NCBI GenBank assembly: GCA_002479765.1
Contig: DLOZ01000034.1
Location: 1-44,800 of the forward strand
Source: Sphingomonadales bacterium UBA7471
GTDB taxonomy: Bacteria; Pseudomonadota; Alphaproteobacteria; Sphingomonadales; Sphingomonadaceae
DNA: 44,800 nucleotides
Direction: 5' to 3'
Part shown: positions 33,668-42,326 of the stretch, one piece after another
Numbering within the stretch: position 1 is the first letter of the stretch
Layout of the letters: each line of letters opens with the position of its first letter
Position numbers and translations under genes: made by a program
Notes under the pieces: generated by a model
Seen by the model: only the letters and a program-made list of their open reading frames with translations
Database searches by the model: none
Told to the model about the DNA's origin: nothing

Positions 33668-35605
33668 TCACCCGCCCGCATGGTAGAAATCATAGACTGT
33701 CTGCGCCACGGCGGCGGATACGCCCGGTGCTTTCTGCAAGTCTTCAAGGCTGGCATTGCGCACCGCGCGCGCGGTGCCGAAATGCAGCAATAGGGCCTTT
33801 TTCCGCGAGGGCCCGACGCCCGGCACTTCGTCCAGCGGGCTTACGGTTATCGCCTTGCTGCGCTTCGCACGGTGCGCGCCAATGGCGTAGCGGTGCACCT
33901 CATCGCGCAGGCGCTGCAGGTAGAACAGGACCGGCGCGTTTACCGGCAAGGTCAATTCACGTCCGTCGGGGAAGTGAAAAACTTCGCGGCCATCACGGCC
34001 ATGATGCGGGCCTTTGGCGATGGCGATCAATGGCACGTCATCGACACCAATTTCCTCCAGCGCCGCCTTCACGCTGCTCATCTGCCCCTTGCCGCCGTCG
34101 ATCAGCACCAGGTCAGGCCACTGCCCGCTATCGCGGTCGGGATCATCGTCCTGCGCGCGCGCAAAGCGGCGCTGGAACACCTCACGCATCATCGCAAAAT
34201 CGTCGTCGGTCGCGGCCTGTTTGATGTTAAACTTGCGATATTGGCCCTTGATAAAGCCTTCGGGTCCGGCAACGACCATCGCGCCAAGCGCATTGGTGCC
34301 CTGAATATGGCTATTGTCGTAAATCTCGATCCGGCGGGGCGGCTCGGGCAGTTCAAACAGGTCCGCCACCTCTTGCAGCAACTTGCCCTGCGTCGTGCTC
34401 TCTGCCAGCCGTCGGTCCAACGCCTCTTCGGCATTGCGCGTGGCCTGTTTGACAAGGCGGACGCGGTCGCCGCGTTGCGGCACGCTGATTTCAATCTTGC
34501 GCTCGGCACGTTCGGACAATGCCTCCGCCAACAGATCCGCCTCGGTCAATTCGCGGTCGAGCAATATGTTTTTGGCGGGCGGCACATCTTCGTAAAATTG
34601 CGCAAGGAAGCTGGTGAACACTTCATCCTCGGTCATTTCGGCCACATGGGACGGGAAAAACGAACGATGCCCCCAATTTTGCCCGCCGCGGATGAAAAAC
34701 GCCTGAATACCCATCACGCCATTGCGGTGCGCCAAGGCAAAGATATCGGCATCGCCAACGCCTTGCGCATTAATCGCCTGCGACCCTTGAATGAAGGTCA
34801 GCGCCTTCAACCGGTCGCGCAACATGGCCGCACGTTCGAAATCGAGCGCCTCGGCCGCACCCTCCATTTCCTTCGCCAGCTTTGCCTGCACATCAGAGGA
34901 TTTGCCGTCGAGGAAGGATTTGGCATCAGCGACCAGACCGTCATAGGATTGGTCATCAATCCGGCCCACGCATGGCGCGGAGCAGCGCTTGATTTGGTAC
35001 AACAGGCATGGCCGGTCACGATTGTTGAAAAAACTGTCCGAACAGCTGCGCAACAGAAAAAGCTTTTGCAGCGCATTCAGCGTCTGGTTGACCGATCCGG
35101 CGCTGGCAAAGGGGCCATAATAGTGCCCCTTGTTCCGCCGTGCACCGCGATGTTTCTGGATACGCGGGAATTTATGATCCACCCGCAGCAGAATGAAGGG
35201 GAAGCTTTTGTCGTCACGCAGCAGCACATTATAGGCCGGACGATAGCGTTTGATCAGCTGCGCCTCCAACAACAGGGCTTCCGCCTCGCTATTGGTGGTC
35301 ACAATCGTCATCGATCGCGTCAGCGCGACCATTCTGCGCAGGCGATTGGGCAAGCGGTCAATCTGCACATAATTGCCGACGCGGTTTTTGAGCGCACGCG
35401 CCTTGCCGACATATAATATTTCGCCGCGCGCATCGTGCATCCGGTACACGCCGGGTTTCAGCGGCAAGGTCTTCAGGACATTGCGGATGGCGGCAGTGCC
35501 GGTTTCCAGATCAGGTGTGTCCGCACCACGCACGGCGTAGGTCGCCTGCTCCTCGTTAAAGCGAGAAGCCGCATTGGGTTGATCGGGGCGGTCGGCTTTG
35601 GACAT
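33668..35605 (-). CDS. uvrC: Excinuclease ABC subunit C
   Basis: UvrC makes the two incisions in nucleotide excision repair. The 645-residue product has an N-terminal extension of about 45 residues, the GIY-YIG nuclease (GVY at 52-54, YVG at 65-67), a Cys cluster (SCSDSFF, RPCLLYQIKRCSAPC, iron-sulfur-like), the UVR motif (EALDFERAAMLRDRL), the RNase H-like endonuclease domain (EIYDNSHIQGTNALGAM), and C-terminal helix-hairpin-helix repeats (VPGVGPSRKKALL, KAPGVSAAVAQTV). Domain order and length are normal. Confidence 0.96.
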   Translation of the reverse strand: MSKADRPDQPNAASRFNEEQATYAVRGADTPDLETGTAAIRNVLKTLPLKPGVYRMHDARGEILYVGKARALKNRVGNYVQIDRLPNRLRRMVALTRSMTIVTTNSEAEALLLEAQLIKRYRPAYNVLLRDDKSFPFILLRVDHKFPRIQKHRGARRNKGHYYGPFASAGSVNQTLNALQKLFLLRSCSDSFFNNRDRPCLLYQIKRCSAPCVGRIDDQSYDGLVADAKSFLDGKSSDVQAKLAKEMEGAAEALDFERAAMLRDRLKALTFIQGSQAINAQGVGDADIFALAHRNGVMGIQAFFIRGGQNWGHRSFFPSHVAEMTEDEVFTSFLAQFYEDVPPAKNILLDRELTEADLLAEALSERAERKIEISVPQRGDRVRLVKQATRNAEEALDRRLAESTTQGKLLQEVADLFELPEPPRRIEIYDNSHIQGTNALGAMVVAGPEGFIKGQYRKFNIKQAATDDDFAMMREVFQRRFARAQDDDPDRDSGQWPDLVLIDGGKGQMSSVKAALEEIGVDDVPLIAIAKGPHHGRDGREVFHFPDGRELTLPVNAPVLFYLQRLRDEVHRYAIGAHRAKRSKAITVSPLDEVPGVGPSRKKALLLHFGTARAVRNASLEDLQKAPGVSAAVAQTVYDFYHAGG

Positions 35606-35687
35606 GTCGGGGTGATGTAGGCAACGTCGGTGCGCTACACAATCTCATTCCCGCAAATGCGCGGCATGATTCTACATTGGAAGTTAT

Positions 35688-35707
35688 GTTCCCGCCTGCG
35701 CGGGAAC
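35688..35707. terminator. Perfect hairpin downstream of atpF
   Basis: A perfect eight-base inverted repeat with loop CTGC (GTTCCCGC ... GCGGGAAC) lies eight bases after the atpF stop. Such a hairpin may end or stabilise the atp transcript; no U-run follows. A degenerate related stretch lies about 40 bases away at 35647. The type of sequence looks like a dispersed REP-like element, which I could not verify. Confidence 0.5.
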
Positions 35708-35715
35708 CACAAAAC

Positions 35716-36360
35716 TTAGTTCAACGAGGCGATCGATTGATCGATCAGGGCTGCGTCGGCCTTTGCATCATGATGCGCGGCGATCAATTGCGCTGCTGCA
35801 GCAGCGGCAGCACTTGCGGCCTTGTTGCGGACATCCGCAATTGCCGCGCGCTCGGCAGCGGCAATCTTTTCTTCAGCCGCCTTCGCACGGCGTTCGATCA
35901 ATGCGGTCGCATCGCTCTTTGCGCGGGCGACAATCTGCTTGGCTTCGGCTTCGGCAGAGGCTTTCATCGCATCGGCATCACGCGCCGCCTGCTTTGCCTT
36001 TGCTTCATACTCGGCTTTGATATTTTCAGCTTCGGCACGCAGCGCGGTTGCTTGGTCCAACTGCTGCTTAATGCCGGCAATCTGTGCATCCAATGCGCCA
36101 GCGATCATCGCGGGCACTTTTTTCCAGATTGCCAAGATGATGACGGCAAGCATCGCCAAAGCGACCAGCATCGAGGCGTCAAAGCCAAGAGCCGAAGGCG
36201 TGACATGCTCTTCTGCGCCGCCATGTGCTTCAGTCGAAGCGTGCGCAGCGGGCGCGGCGGTTTCCGCGGTGGGCGTCGCAGCGGGTGCGGCGGCTTCTGC
36301 TGCTGGAGCAACGGCCGTTGTTGCCGCTGCTGTGTCGGTGGATGCTGCTGGATTAGCCAT
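35716..36360 (-). CDS. atpF: ATP synthase subunit b (Fo)
   Basis: Subunit b forms the peripheral stalk linking Fo to F1. The 214-residue product has an Ala/Pro/Thr-rich N terminus of about 55 residues, one membrane helix (about 62-82, VALAMLAVIILAIWKKVP), and a long Ala/Glu/Lys coiled coil to the C terminus. The long low-complexity N-terminal stretch is unusual. It overlaps atpF' by eight bases and ends the Fo operon. Confidence 0.9.
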   Translation of the reverse strand: MANPAASTDTAAATTAVAPAAEAAAPAATPTAETAAPAAHASTEAHGGAEEHVTPSALGFDASMLVALAMLAVIILAIWKKVPAMIAGALDAQIAGIKQQLDQATALRAEAENIKAEYEAKAKQAARDADAMKASAEAEAKQIVARAKSDATALIERRAKAAEEKIAAAERAAIADVRNKAASAAAAAAAQLIAAHHDAKADAALIDQSIASLN

Positions 36361-36847
36361 TGGACATTACCGCCTTCACTGCTTTGGCGGCCTGCGCCGG
36401 GGTAACTTTCGCGCCCGAAACCTTGGCAACGATATCCGCAGCGGCGTCCGCAGCCACGGTTTCGATGCTTGCCATTGCCTTGGCTGTTGCCGCCGAAAGC
36501 GCAGCTTCCGCAGCGGCAAGTTTCACGCTAATTTCCGCATCGGCTTTCGCCAAACGGGCCTCCGCGTCTTTGGCGCCTTTTGCTTTCGCATCACTTGCTT
36601 TGGCTTGGGCCGCAGCCCGCGCAGCAGCCAGTCCTGCTTCGCCACTATCCCCCAGATCATCCGCTTCGGCACGCGCAAGCTCGGCAGCAGCAAGGTCGTC
36701 CGCAATCTTGCGATTACGTGCGTCCATCGTTGCTTCCACTTTTGGCAGCATGCCATGACCGATCGTAAAATAGACCAGGCCAAAGACAATCATCAGCCAA
36801 AAAAACTGTGATGCATAAGTTTCAAGAATCTGGGCAATTTGTGGCAT
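36353..36847 (-). CDS. atpF': ATP synthase subunit b' (Fo)
   Basis: Alphaproteobacteria encode a diverged second b subunit that pairs with b in the peripheral stalk. The 164-residue product begins MPQIAQILETYASQFFWLMIVFGLVYFTIGHGMLP (written here as parts only: MPQIAQILETYASQ and FFWLMIVFGLVYF), one membrane helix at about 14-34, then a long coiled coil rich in Ala, Glu and Lys. It follows atpE by 58 bases and overlaps atpF by eight. The gene order atpB-atpE-atpF'-atpF is typical. Confidence 0.93.
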   Translation of the reverse strand: MPQIAQILETYASQFFWLMIVFGLVYFTIGHGMLPKVEATMDARNRKIADDLAAAELARAEADDLGDSGEAGLAAARAAAQAKASDAKAKGAKDAEARLAKADAEISVKLAAAEAALSAATAKAMASIETVAADAAADIVAKVSGAKVTPAQAAKAVKAVMSNG

Positions 36848-36905
36848 ATTACGCGCTCATCCTATTGAGGAAATGCCCCGGCGGTTGCCGGGGCGAAACC
36901 GTCAA

Positions 36906-37133
36906 TTAGGCAACGAAGATCAGGATCATCGCGATAACGAACGCGAGCAGACCGAGAAGTTCGACGGCGGCGAAGCCGATGAACAGACGGCCCTGCTGGC
37001 TGTCAGCTGCTGCTGGGTTACGCAACGCGCCCTGAAGGAACGAGCTAAAAACGTTACCAACACCGCCAGCGGCGATACCGGCACCAATTGCTGCCAGACC
37101 GGCACCGATCATTTGGGCTGCTTCTGCGTCCAT
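36906..37133 (-). CDS. atpE: ATP synthase subunit c (Fo)
   Basis: Subunit c forms the proton-turned ring of Fo. The 75-residue product has two membrane helices; the second contains the ion-binding acidic residue in FAAVELLGLLAFV (Glu at about 57). The polar loop RNPAAADSQQG joins the helices. Length and the Gly/Ala-rich first helix (AIGAGIAAGGVGNVF) fit well. It lies 42 bases downstream of atpB. Confidence 0.96.
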   Translation of the reverse strand: MDAEAAQMIGAGLAAIGAGIAAGGVGNVFSSFLQGALRNPAAADSQQGRLFIGFAAVELLGLLAFVIAMILIFVA

Positions 37134-37175
37134 GATAATAACTCCTGTTAAAAATAAAACTTAGTGGTTGAAATC

Positions 37176-37967
37176 TTAGTGCAAATTGACGGCGTCGTTG
37201 ATGTACAGCGACGTCAAAAGTGCAAAAACATACGCCTGAATAGCACAAACGAGCAGTTCAAGCAGGGTAATACCAATCATCAAAACAAAGGCCGGGAAGC
37301 TGACAATCAGCGGCACCCAAGCGGCTTCTGCATTCAGACCGTTAATCACAAATCCAGCCAGCACTTTCATCAGGATGTGCCCAGCGGTCATCGCAACGAA
37401 CAAACGCAGCGCGAGGCTGAATGGACGGATCATGAATGAGAATAATTCAATGACCGGGATCAGCCACATCAATGCCAATGGCGTGCCTTGCGGAACAAAC
37501 AGGCTGAAGAAATGCAGGCCATGGCGCCAGAAGCCAACGACCAATACGGTGCCAAAGCTGAACAGCGCCAGCACGGCGGTGACGGTCAAATGGCTTGTGA
37601 TCGTAAACGGATGCACGCCGGGGACGATACCGAAAGGCATCATGCCCATGAAGTTCGCCATCAGGATAAACATGAACAACGAGAACACCAAAGGCACATA
37701 TTTCTTGCCTTCGGGACCGACATTTGCGGTCAGCATGTTGTTGATAAAGCCCGTTATGCCTTCGACAGCCATCTGCCAGCGGCCGGGGACCATTTCGCGC
37801 TTCATTCCGCCCGCCATGAACACCCACAGCGCGCCCAGAACAAGCACCATGAACAACGATGAGTTGGTGAAGGAGACGTCGTAACCTGCAAGGTTAAGCT
37901 GCGCGAGCGGCTCAATCTTGAACTGGTACATCGGATCGATTTTGCCGCTTTCGCCTGCCACGTTCAC
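37176..37967 (-). CDS. atpB: ATP synthase subunit a (Fo)
   Basis: Subunit a carries the proton half-channels. The 263-residue product has about five or six membrane helices; the C-terminal part carries the essential arginine in FSLALRLFVAMTAGHIL and the final helix with VCAIQAYVFALLTSLY. MPFGIVPGVHPFTITSHLTVT is typical of the family. The start at 37967 gives MNVAGESGKIDPMYQF, the common N terminus. It follows atpZ by 31 bases. Confidence 0.96.
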   Translation of the reverse strand: MNVAGESGKIDPMYQFKIEPLAQLNLAGYDVSFTNSSLFMVLVLGALWVFMAGGMKREMVPGRWQMAVEGITGFINNMLTANVGPEGKKYVPLVFSLFMFILMANFMGMMPFGIVPGVHPFTITSHLTVTAVLALFSFGTVLVVGFWRHGLHFFSLFVPQGTPLALMWLIPVIELFSFMIRPFSLALRLFVAMTAGHILMKVLAGFVINGLNAEAAWVPLIVSFPAFVLMIGITLLELLVCAIQAYVFALLTSLYINDAVNLH

Positions 37968-37998
37968 TACCCTGTTATATACACGTCAAGCGCCCGGT

Positions 37999-38316
37999 TT
38001 AGTCCGGACGCTCTGCTGAAATCTTTATTATGTTCCTGAAGGCGACTGCAATGCCCAAAAACATGCAGGTCAACAGGAGCGCAGGTGCGATACCCAGCCA
38101 GCGGTCCAAAACCCAGCCAACCAAAGCACCACCAGCAGGACCCGCGATCAACTCAGTTAAAACCCTGTTCCCTTGCCGCATTCCTTTGGCTGGAGCCTGA
38201 TCCTGACCTGAGCGTTCTGCTTCGGCTTTCCGCGCCGCTTTCAGCTGCATATCTAACGACACGAGCCGGGCGTCACTTTTGCCTTTATCATCCTGCCCGG
38301 AATTGTCCGACATCAT
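37999..38316 (-). CDS. atpZ: AtpZ/AtpI family ATP synthase assembly protein
   Basis: Proteins of this family help assemble the c ring or bind magnesium in bacteria. The 105-residue product from the ATG at 38316 (a second ATG follows immediately, and the longer start at 38364 is unlikely) has a charged N terminus of about 50 residues and two membrane helices (about 60-78 and 82-100), with LIAGPAGGALVGWVLDRWLG as the signature. A GGAATCAC segment precedes the start. It opens the Fo operon; a promoter is proposed at 38383-38411. Confidence 0.85.
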   Translation of the reverse strand: MMSDNSGQDDKGKSDARLVSLDMQLKAARKAEAERSGQDQAPAKGMRQGNRVLTELIAGPAGGALVGWVLDRWLGIAPALLLTCMFLGIAVAFRNIIKISAERPD

Positions 38317-38382
38317 GTGATTCCATCCAAATAAACACACGGAACCGCCACGCAATCGGGGCAACCCCGCCTAGGCATCGGC

Positions 38383-38411
38383 GCTTTAGGAGAGCGCCTG
38401 CGTCAAGTCAA
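38383..38411 (-). promoter_or_regulatory. Candidate sigma70 promoter for the atp operon
   Basis: On minus, TTGACT at 38411-38406 and TAAAGC at 38388-38383 are separated by 17 bases, about 70 bases before the atpZ start. The -35 is strong, the -10 only weak. The 321 bases between atpZ and radC hold no gene that I can support, and presumably also carry the radC promoter. Confidence 0.4.
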
Positions 38412-38637
38412 CAGCGCGTCGCCAAGAATGTTGCGTCGCAATAGACAGGGCCGAAGCATCGCTGTCCCGGTCCGCTATATTCGTTTGGCTGATACCCTTA
38501 TATCTTGGTCGCCCCGAACGCGGTTCAGTTGTTACACGCAGCGCGAGTCCCATTCAGATGCGCTGGAATCGCGTCAATCGACTTGCACCCGTCGCAAAAA
38601 TCACCAAAAAGGTCATTATCGCAAAAGGACAGTGCTG

Positions 38638-39333
38638 ATGGCGGACGGCGCGGATAAAATCGAACATCATGGCACCGGCCACCGCGCGCGTCTGCGCAAG
38701 CGGCTTTTTGAACAGCAAGGCGAAGGCCTGCACGACCATGAGCTGGTCGAATATTTGCTCGCCTTGGCCATTCCGCGCCGCGACACAAAGCAAATCGCCA
38801 AGGATCTGATCGCGCGATATGGCAGCCTCTCGGCCTTGTTAACGGCTGATGCCGACAGCATCATGCGCGAAAAGTGGATGGGCGAAACAAGTGTCGCTGC
38901 ACTAAAGATCGTCCAAGTCGCGGCCCTGCGTCTCTTGAGCGCACCCGTTCGCGAGATGCCGATTTTGTCATCATGGCAGGCGTTGCTGGACTATCTGCGC
39001 GCCGACATGGCGCATCTGACCATCGAACGCGTGCGGACCTTATATCTTAACAGCAAAAATATGCTGATCCGCGATGAGATCGCGAGCGAAGGTTCCATCG
39101 ATCAGGCGGCGATTTACACACGCGAAGTCATCCGGCGCGCGATGGACTTGGGCGCAGCGGCCATCATCCTTGTCCACAACCACCCCAGCGGCGATAGCAG
39201 CCCAAGCCGGCAAGACATTGCCATGACGCGGGACATTGCGGAGGCGGGGCAGAAGTTCGGAATAACCGTGCATGACCATATCATCATCGGCAAAGACGGC
39301 TTTTCCAGCATGCGGAGCGCCGGGCTGATTTGA
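38638..39333 (+). CDS. radC: RadC family protein
   Basis: RadC proteins carry an MPN+/JAMM metalloprotease-like domain; despite the name their repair role is not established. From the ATG at 38638, which has an AAAAGGA site nine bases before it, the product has 231 residues. The N-terminal helix-hairpin-helix region (about 12-95) is followed by the JAMM domain with EIASEGSIDQA, VHNHPSGDSSPSRQD (residues 179-193) and the C-terminal VHDHIIIGKDGF. An upstream extension to 38428 looks non-family and is rejected. The MFS gene begins 47 bases downstream. Confidence 0.95.
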   Translation: MADGADKIEHHGTGHRARLRKRLFEQQGEGLHDHELVEYLLALAIPRRDTKQIAKDLIARYGSLSALLTADADSIMREKWMGETSVAALKIVQVAALRLLSAPVREMPILSSWQALLDYLRADMAHLTIERVRTLYLNSKNMLIRDEIASEGSIDQAAIYTREVIRRAMDLGAAAIILVHNHPSGDSSPSRQDIAMTRDIAEAGQKFGITVHDHIIIGKDGFSSMRSAGLI

Positions 39334-39380
39334 TGATTTAGCGGGTGGAATTATTGCCGCTGCTACCCCATAGCCGCAAC

Positions 39381-40634
39381 ATGACCTTCCCAGCTTCTGC
39401 AAAAAAATCGATCGGCCCGCGCGAATTGACCATCATGATGGCATCGCTGATGGCGCTGAACGCCTTGGCCATTGACTCTATGTTGCCGGCGTTTCCCGCC
39501 ATGGCGCAGGGGCTGAAGGTTTCCGATCCCAACCAGATCCAATATATTATTTCCGTCTTTCTCGCCGGCACCGGTATTGGCGCATTGATCTATGGTCCGT
39601 TGTCGGACCGCTATGGCCGCAAGCCAATATTGCTGATTGCCATCATTGGCGCCGCCGTTTTTTCGCTCGCCTGTTCGATTACCCCAGACTTTGAAATGAT
39701 GCTCGCAATGCGTTTCGCGCATGGTTTGCTGGCGGCTGCAATGGGCGTGCTGGTCATCTCGGTTATCCGCGACCAGTTCGAAGGCGACGCAATGGCGCGG
39801 CGGATGTCGACCATATTCCTGATCTTTATGATCGTGCCGATCATTGCGCCAACCATCGGGCAAATGGTCCTGTTGTTTGCCGGCTGGCGGGTGATATTCG
39901 ACCTGATGGCTTTCATGGCCGTGGCGGCCGCCATTTGGGTATATCTGCGTTTGCCCGAAACACTTGCGCCCGAAAATGTCATTCCGATTGAACCCCACGC
40001 GCTGGCAAAGGCATGGAAGGCCGTCGTCCTGCACCGCAATGCTGCCGGATATATGATTGGCGCAGGGATAGTTCAGGGCGCTTTGTTCGGCTATCTCAAC
40101 AGCTCGCAACAAATGTTTGACAAGGTGTTCAACGCTGCCGACTTTTTCACCATCGGCTTTGCCATCATTGCCATCGGCATTGCTGTGTCGAACTTCACCA
40201 ATGCGCGGATTGTCGAACGTTTTGGCGCGCGCCGCGTCTCGCACACCGCGCTTTTGACCTTTATCACACTCGGCGCGTTGCAATTGCTCGCGGCCCAGTT
40301 CGCACCCAAGTCGATGCCATTGTTCCTACTGTTGCTGACGGGCAATATGGCGATGGTTGGGTTTATCGGATCTAACTTTTCGTCGATTGCGATGACGCCC
40401 TTTGGCCATGTCGCGGGCGCCGCGTCCTCGTTTCAGACATTCGTGCGGACCGCCTTGGCTGCCTCGCTTGGCGCTATCATTGGCCAGCAATTTGACGGCA
40501 GCGTCTTTCCCGTCGCGCTTGGCTTTCTATGTTGCGGGCTTGCCGCGCTGATATTGGTTCTATGGTGCGAAAAGGGGAAGCTGTTCACGCGTCCCGGCAC
40601 GACCCAACCTATTCCCGCGAACCCCCGCAGCTAG
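39381..40634 (+). CDS. Bcr/CflA-type multidrug efflux MFS transporter
   Basis: The 417-residue product has the 12-helix architecture of DHA1 exporters. LPAFPAMAQGL in the first periplasmic loop, and the loop GPLSDRYGRKP (motif A, about residues 75-85) are typical of the Bcr/CflA group. It likely exports drugs or small metabolites by proton antiport, substrate unknown. The start is set at ATG 39381 to match the family; a start at 39345 adds 12 unlike residues. It is 47 bases from radC. The TAG stop lies inside the second copy of the hairpin motif. Confidence 0.9.
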   Translation: MTFPASAKKSIGPRELTIMMASLMALNALAIDSMLPAFPAMAQGLKVSDPNQIQYIISVFLAGTGIGALIYGPLSDRYGRKPILLIAIIGAAVFSLACSITPDFEMMLAMRFAHGLLAAAMGVLVISVIRDQFEGDAMARRMSTIFLIFMIVPIIAPTIGQMVLLFAGWRVIFDLMAFMAVAAAIWVYLRLPETLAPENVIPIEPHALAKAWKAVVLHRNAAGYMIGAGIVQGALFGYLNSSQQMFDKVFNAADFFTIGFAIIAIGIAVSNFTNARIVERFGARRVSHTALLTFITLGALQLLAAQFAPKSMPLFLLLLTGNMAMVGFIGSNFSSIAMTPFGHVAGAASSFQTFVRTALAASLGAIIGQQFDGSVFPVALGFLCCGLAALILVLWCEKGKLFTRPGTTQPIPANPRS

Positions 40635-40647
40635 GGTCAGGACCTAG
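40631..40647. repeat. 17-base hairpin motif, copy 2
   Basis: CTAGG - loop GTCAGGA - CCTAG, with the MFS stop (TAG, 40632-40634) in the left arm. It has the same loop and inner stem as 21602-21618, and the outer pair is C-G instead of T-A. Confidence 0.6.
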
Positions 40648-40656
40648 GCAAAGAAA

Positions 40657-40684
40657 AGGGGCGCCGAAGCGCCCCTGCCCTTTT
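40657..40684. terminator. Bidirectional intrinsic terminator
   Basis: An eight-base stem (AGGGGCGC / GCGCCCCT, loop CGAA) is followed by TTTT on plus after a short GCCC, and on minus by TTTTCTTT. It lies between the converging MFS and amino-acid permease genes and should stop transcripts from both sides. Confidence 0.8.
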
Positions 40685-40701
40685 GCGTTTTCGCGGTAAC
40701 C

Positions 40702-42261
40702 TTAGTCCACAACTGGACCAGGGAATTCACCCATATCCGGTGCGTCGTCCGTCAGCTGGTCATGCTGCAGGTTTGAATTGCGCATGCCATAAACGAAGTA
40801 CAGCACGATGGCACCGATCAGGAAGTATACGAAGAACATCAGCACGTTGTAAGGCACTGTCGTGATCAGATACAGGCATGACAAGATGCCAAGGATCGGT
40901 GTCAGTGGGTAGAATGGTACCGAAAAGCCCCGTTGCAGACCAGGCGCTGCACGGCGCAGATACATGACCGACAGGCAGACGATGGCAAAGGCTGCCAATG
41001 TGCCGACCGAGGTCATGTCACCCAGAACGTTGATGTCAAAGAAGCCTGCGGCAACCGCCGTGATCGTGCCCACCAACAAAGTGTTGATATATGGCGTGTG
41101 GAACTTTGGATGCACTTTGGAGAAGATCTTCGGCAACAGGCCGTCACGGGCCATGGTGTAGAAGATACGCGTTTGGGCATACATCAGCACCAGCACGACC
41201 GAGGTCAGACCAATGATTGCGCCGACCTTAATGGTCTTGGCCAACCAAGCCCATTGTGCACCAAAGCTGTCAACAACGACCGCGACAGGATCTGGCACGT
41301 TCAATGTTGCATAAGGCACGAGCAAGGTCATGATTGCAGCCACAAGCATATAGATGACGGTGCACACGACCAGCGAACCAATGATACCAAATGGCATGTC
41401 GCGCTTAGGGTCCTTGGCTTCCTGACCAGCGGTCGAGACAGCTTCAAAACCGATATAGGCGAAGAAGACGATCGATGCGGCACGCATGATGCCGTCGACA
41501 CCGAATTCCCCGTCACCCGTGTTTTCTGGGATAAAGGGCGTCCAGTTCTTCGACACCAGTTCAGGCAGGTTGGACAGAACTATATATCCGCCGACCAGAA
41601 TGAATGCGGCCAGAACGCTGACCTTGATCGCAACGATGATGTTGTTGACCTTAGCCGATTCCGACACACCCACCATCAGCAACAGCGCAAGCGCCATACA
41701 GATGAGGAAGGCAGGAAGGTTGAAGATTGCGGTGACCGCAGCGCCATCAACCAACAGAGGTACACCGTCACGCATGACGGCATGTCCGGTTGGTCCGGTG
41801 AATTGCGGCGGGATGACAAGCCCGAAGTCCGCCAGCAAACTGACGACATATCCGCCCCAGCCAACGGCCACCACAGATGCGGCAAGGCCATATTCGAGAA
41901 GCAGCAACGCCCCCATGATCCAGGCAACAAATTCGCCCAATGTGGTGTAGCTGTAAGTGTAGGCAGACCCCGAAACAGGCAGCGTTGACGAAAGTTCGGC
42001 ATAGCACAGGCCTGCAAAAGCGCAGACCAAGCCAGCAACGACGAAGGACAGCAGAACAGCCGGTCCGGCATGCAATGCAGCGGCACTACCCGTGCGAACG
42101 AAAATGCCCGCACCAATGATGCACCCAACGCCCAATAGCAGAAGGTTCCACTTGCCCAACGAACGCTTCAGTTCGCTGCTGGCCGACTCTCTTTGTACTT
42201 GTGCGATCGTTTTGCGCGCGAACATGCGCTGCATCACGGATTGCTGCTCAATCGCCATCAT
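40702..42261 (-). CDS. APC-family amino-acid permease
   Basis: The 519-residue product has about twelve or more membrane helices with the APC family signature GVGCIIGAGIFVRTG in the first helix, LPVSGSAYTYSYTTLGEF, and FFAYIGFEAVSTAGQEAKDP in helix 6. It resembles the CAT (cationic amino acid) and YfnA-like transporters; the substrate is not shown. The C terminus is short, polar and acidic. A GGGGAG ribosome site supports the ATG ATG start. It stands alone between the terminator at 40657 and the HIT gene. Confidence 0.9.
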   Translation of the reverse strand: MMAIEQQSVMQRMFARKTIAQVQRESASSELKRSLGKWNLLLLGVGCIIGAGIFVRTGSAAALHAGPAVLLSFVVAGLVCAFAGLCYAELSSTLPVSGSAYTYSYTTLGEFVAWIMGALLLLEYGLAASVVAVGWGGYVVSLLADFGLVIPPQFTGPTGHAVMRDGVPLLVDGAAVTAIFNLPAFLICMALALLLMVGVSESAKVNNIIVAIKVSVLAAFILVGGYIVLSNLPELVSKNWTPFIPENTGDGEFGVDGIMRAASIVFFAYIGFEAVSTAGQEAKDPKRDMPFGIIGSLVVCTVIYMLVAAIMTLLVPYATLNVPDPVAVVVDSFGAQWAWLAKTIKVGAIIGLTSVVLVLMYAQTRIFYTMARDGLLPKIFSKVHPKFHTPYINTLLVGTITAVAAGFFDINVLGDMTSVGTLAAFAIVCLSVMYLRRAAPGLQRGFSVPFYPLTPILGILSCLYLITTVPYNVLMFFVYFLIGAIVLYFVYGMRNSNLQHDQLTDDAPDMGEFPGPVVD

Positions 42262-42326
42262 AATCTCCCCGATGGATTTCGTATCGCGCGGAAACTAACC
42301 TCTAAAAGTCTCCGCGCAACTGAATT

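Noticed and set aside
33872..35416. A 514-residue open frame on plus opposite uvrC
   Set aside because: It lies wholly antisense to uvrC, whose protein motifs are clear; its composition is rich in Arg, His and Gln and has no recognisable domain, so it is a frame shadow.
35822..36811. A 329-residue frame on plus opposite atpF and atpF'
   Set aside because: Ala-rich antisense of the ATP synthase stalk genes, with no domain of its own.
38428..38637. N-terminal extension of radC
   Set aside because: The added 70 residues are unlike the family and are separated from it by a good ribosome site before the ATG at 38638.
40933..41988. A 351-residue open frame on plus opposite the amino-acid permease
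   Set aside because: The permease reads as a complete membrane protein on minus; the plus frame has the His/Gln/Arg-rich look of an antisense shadow.
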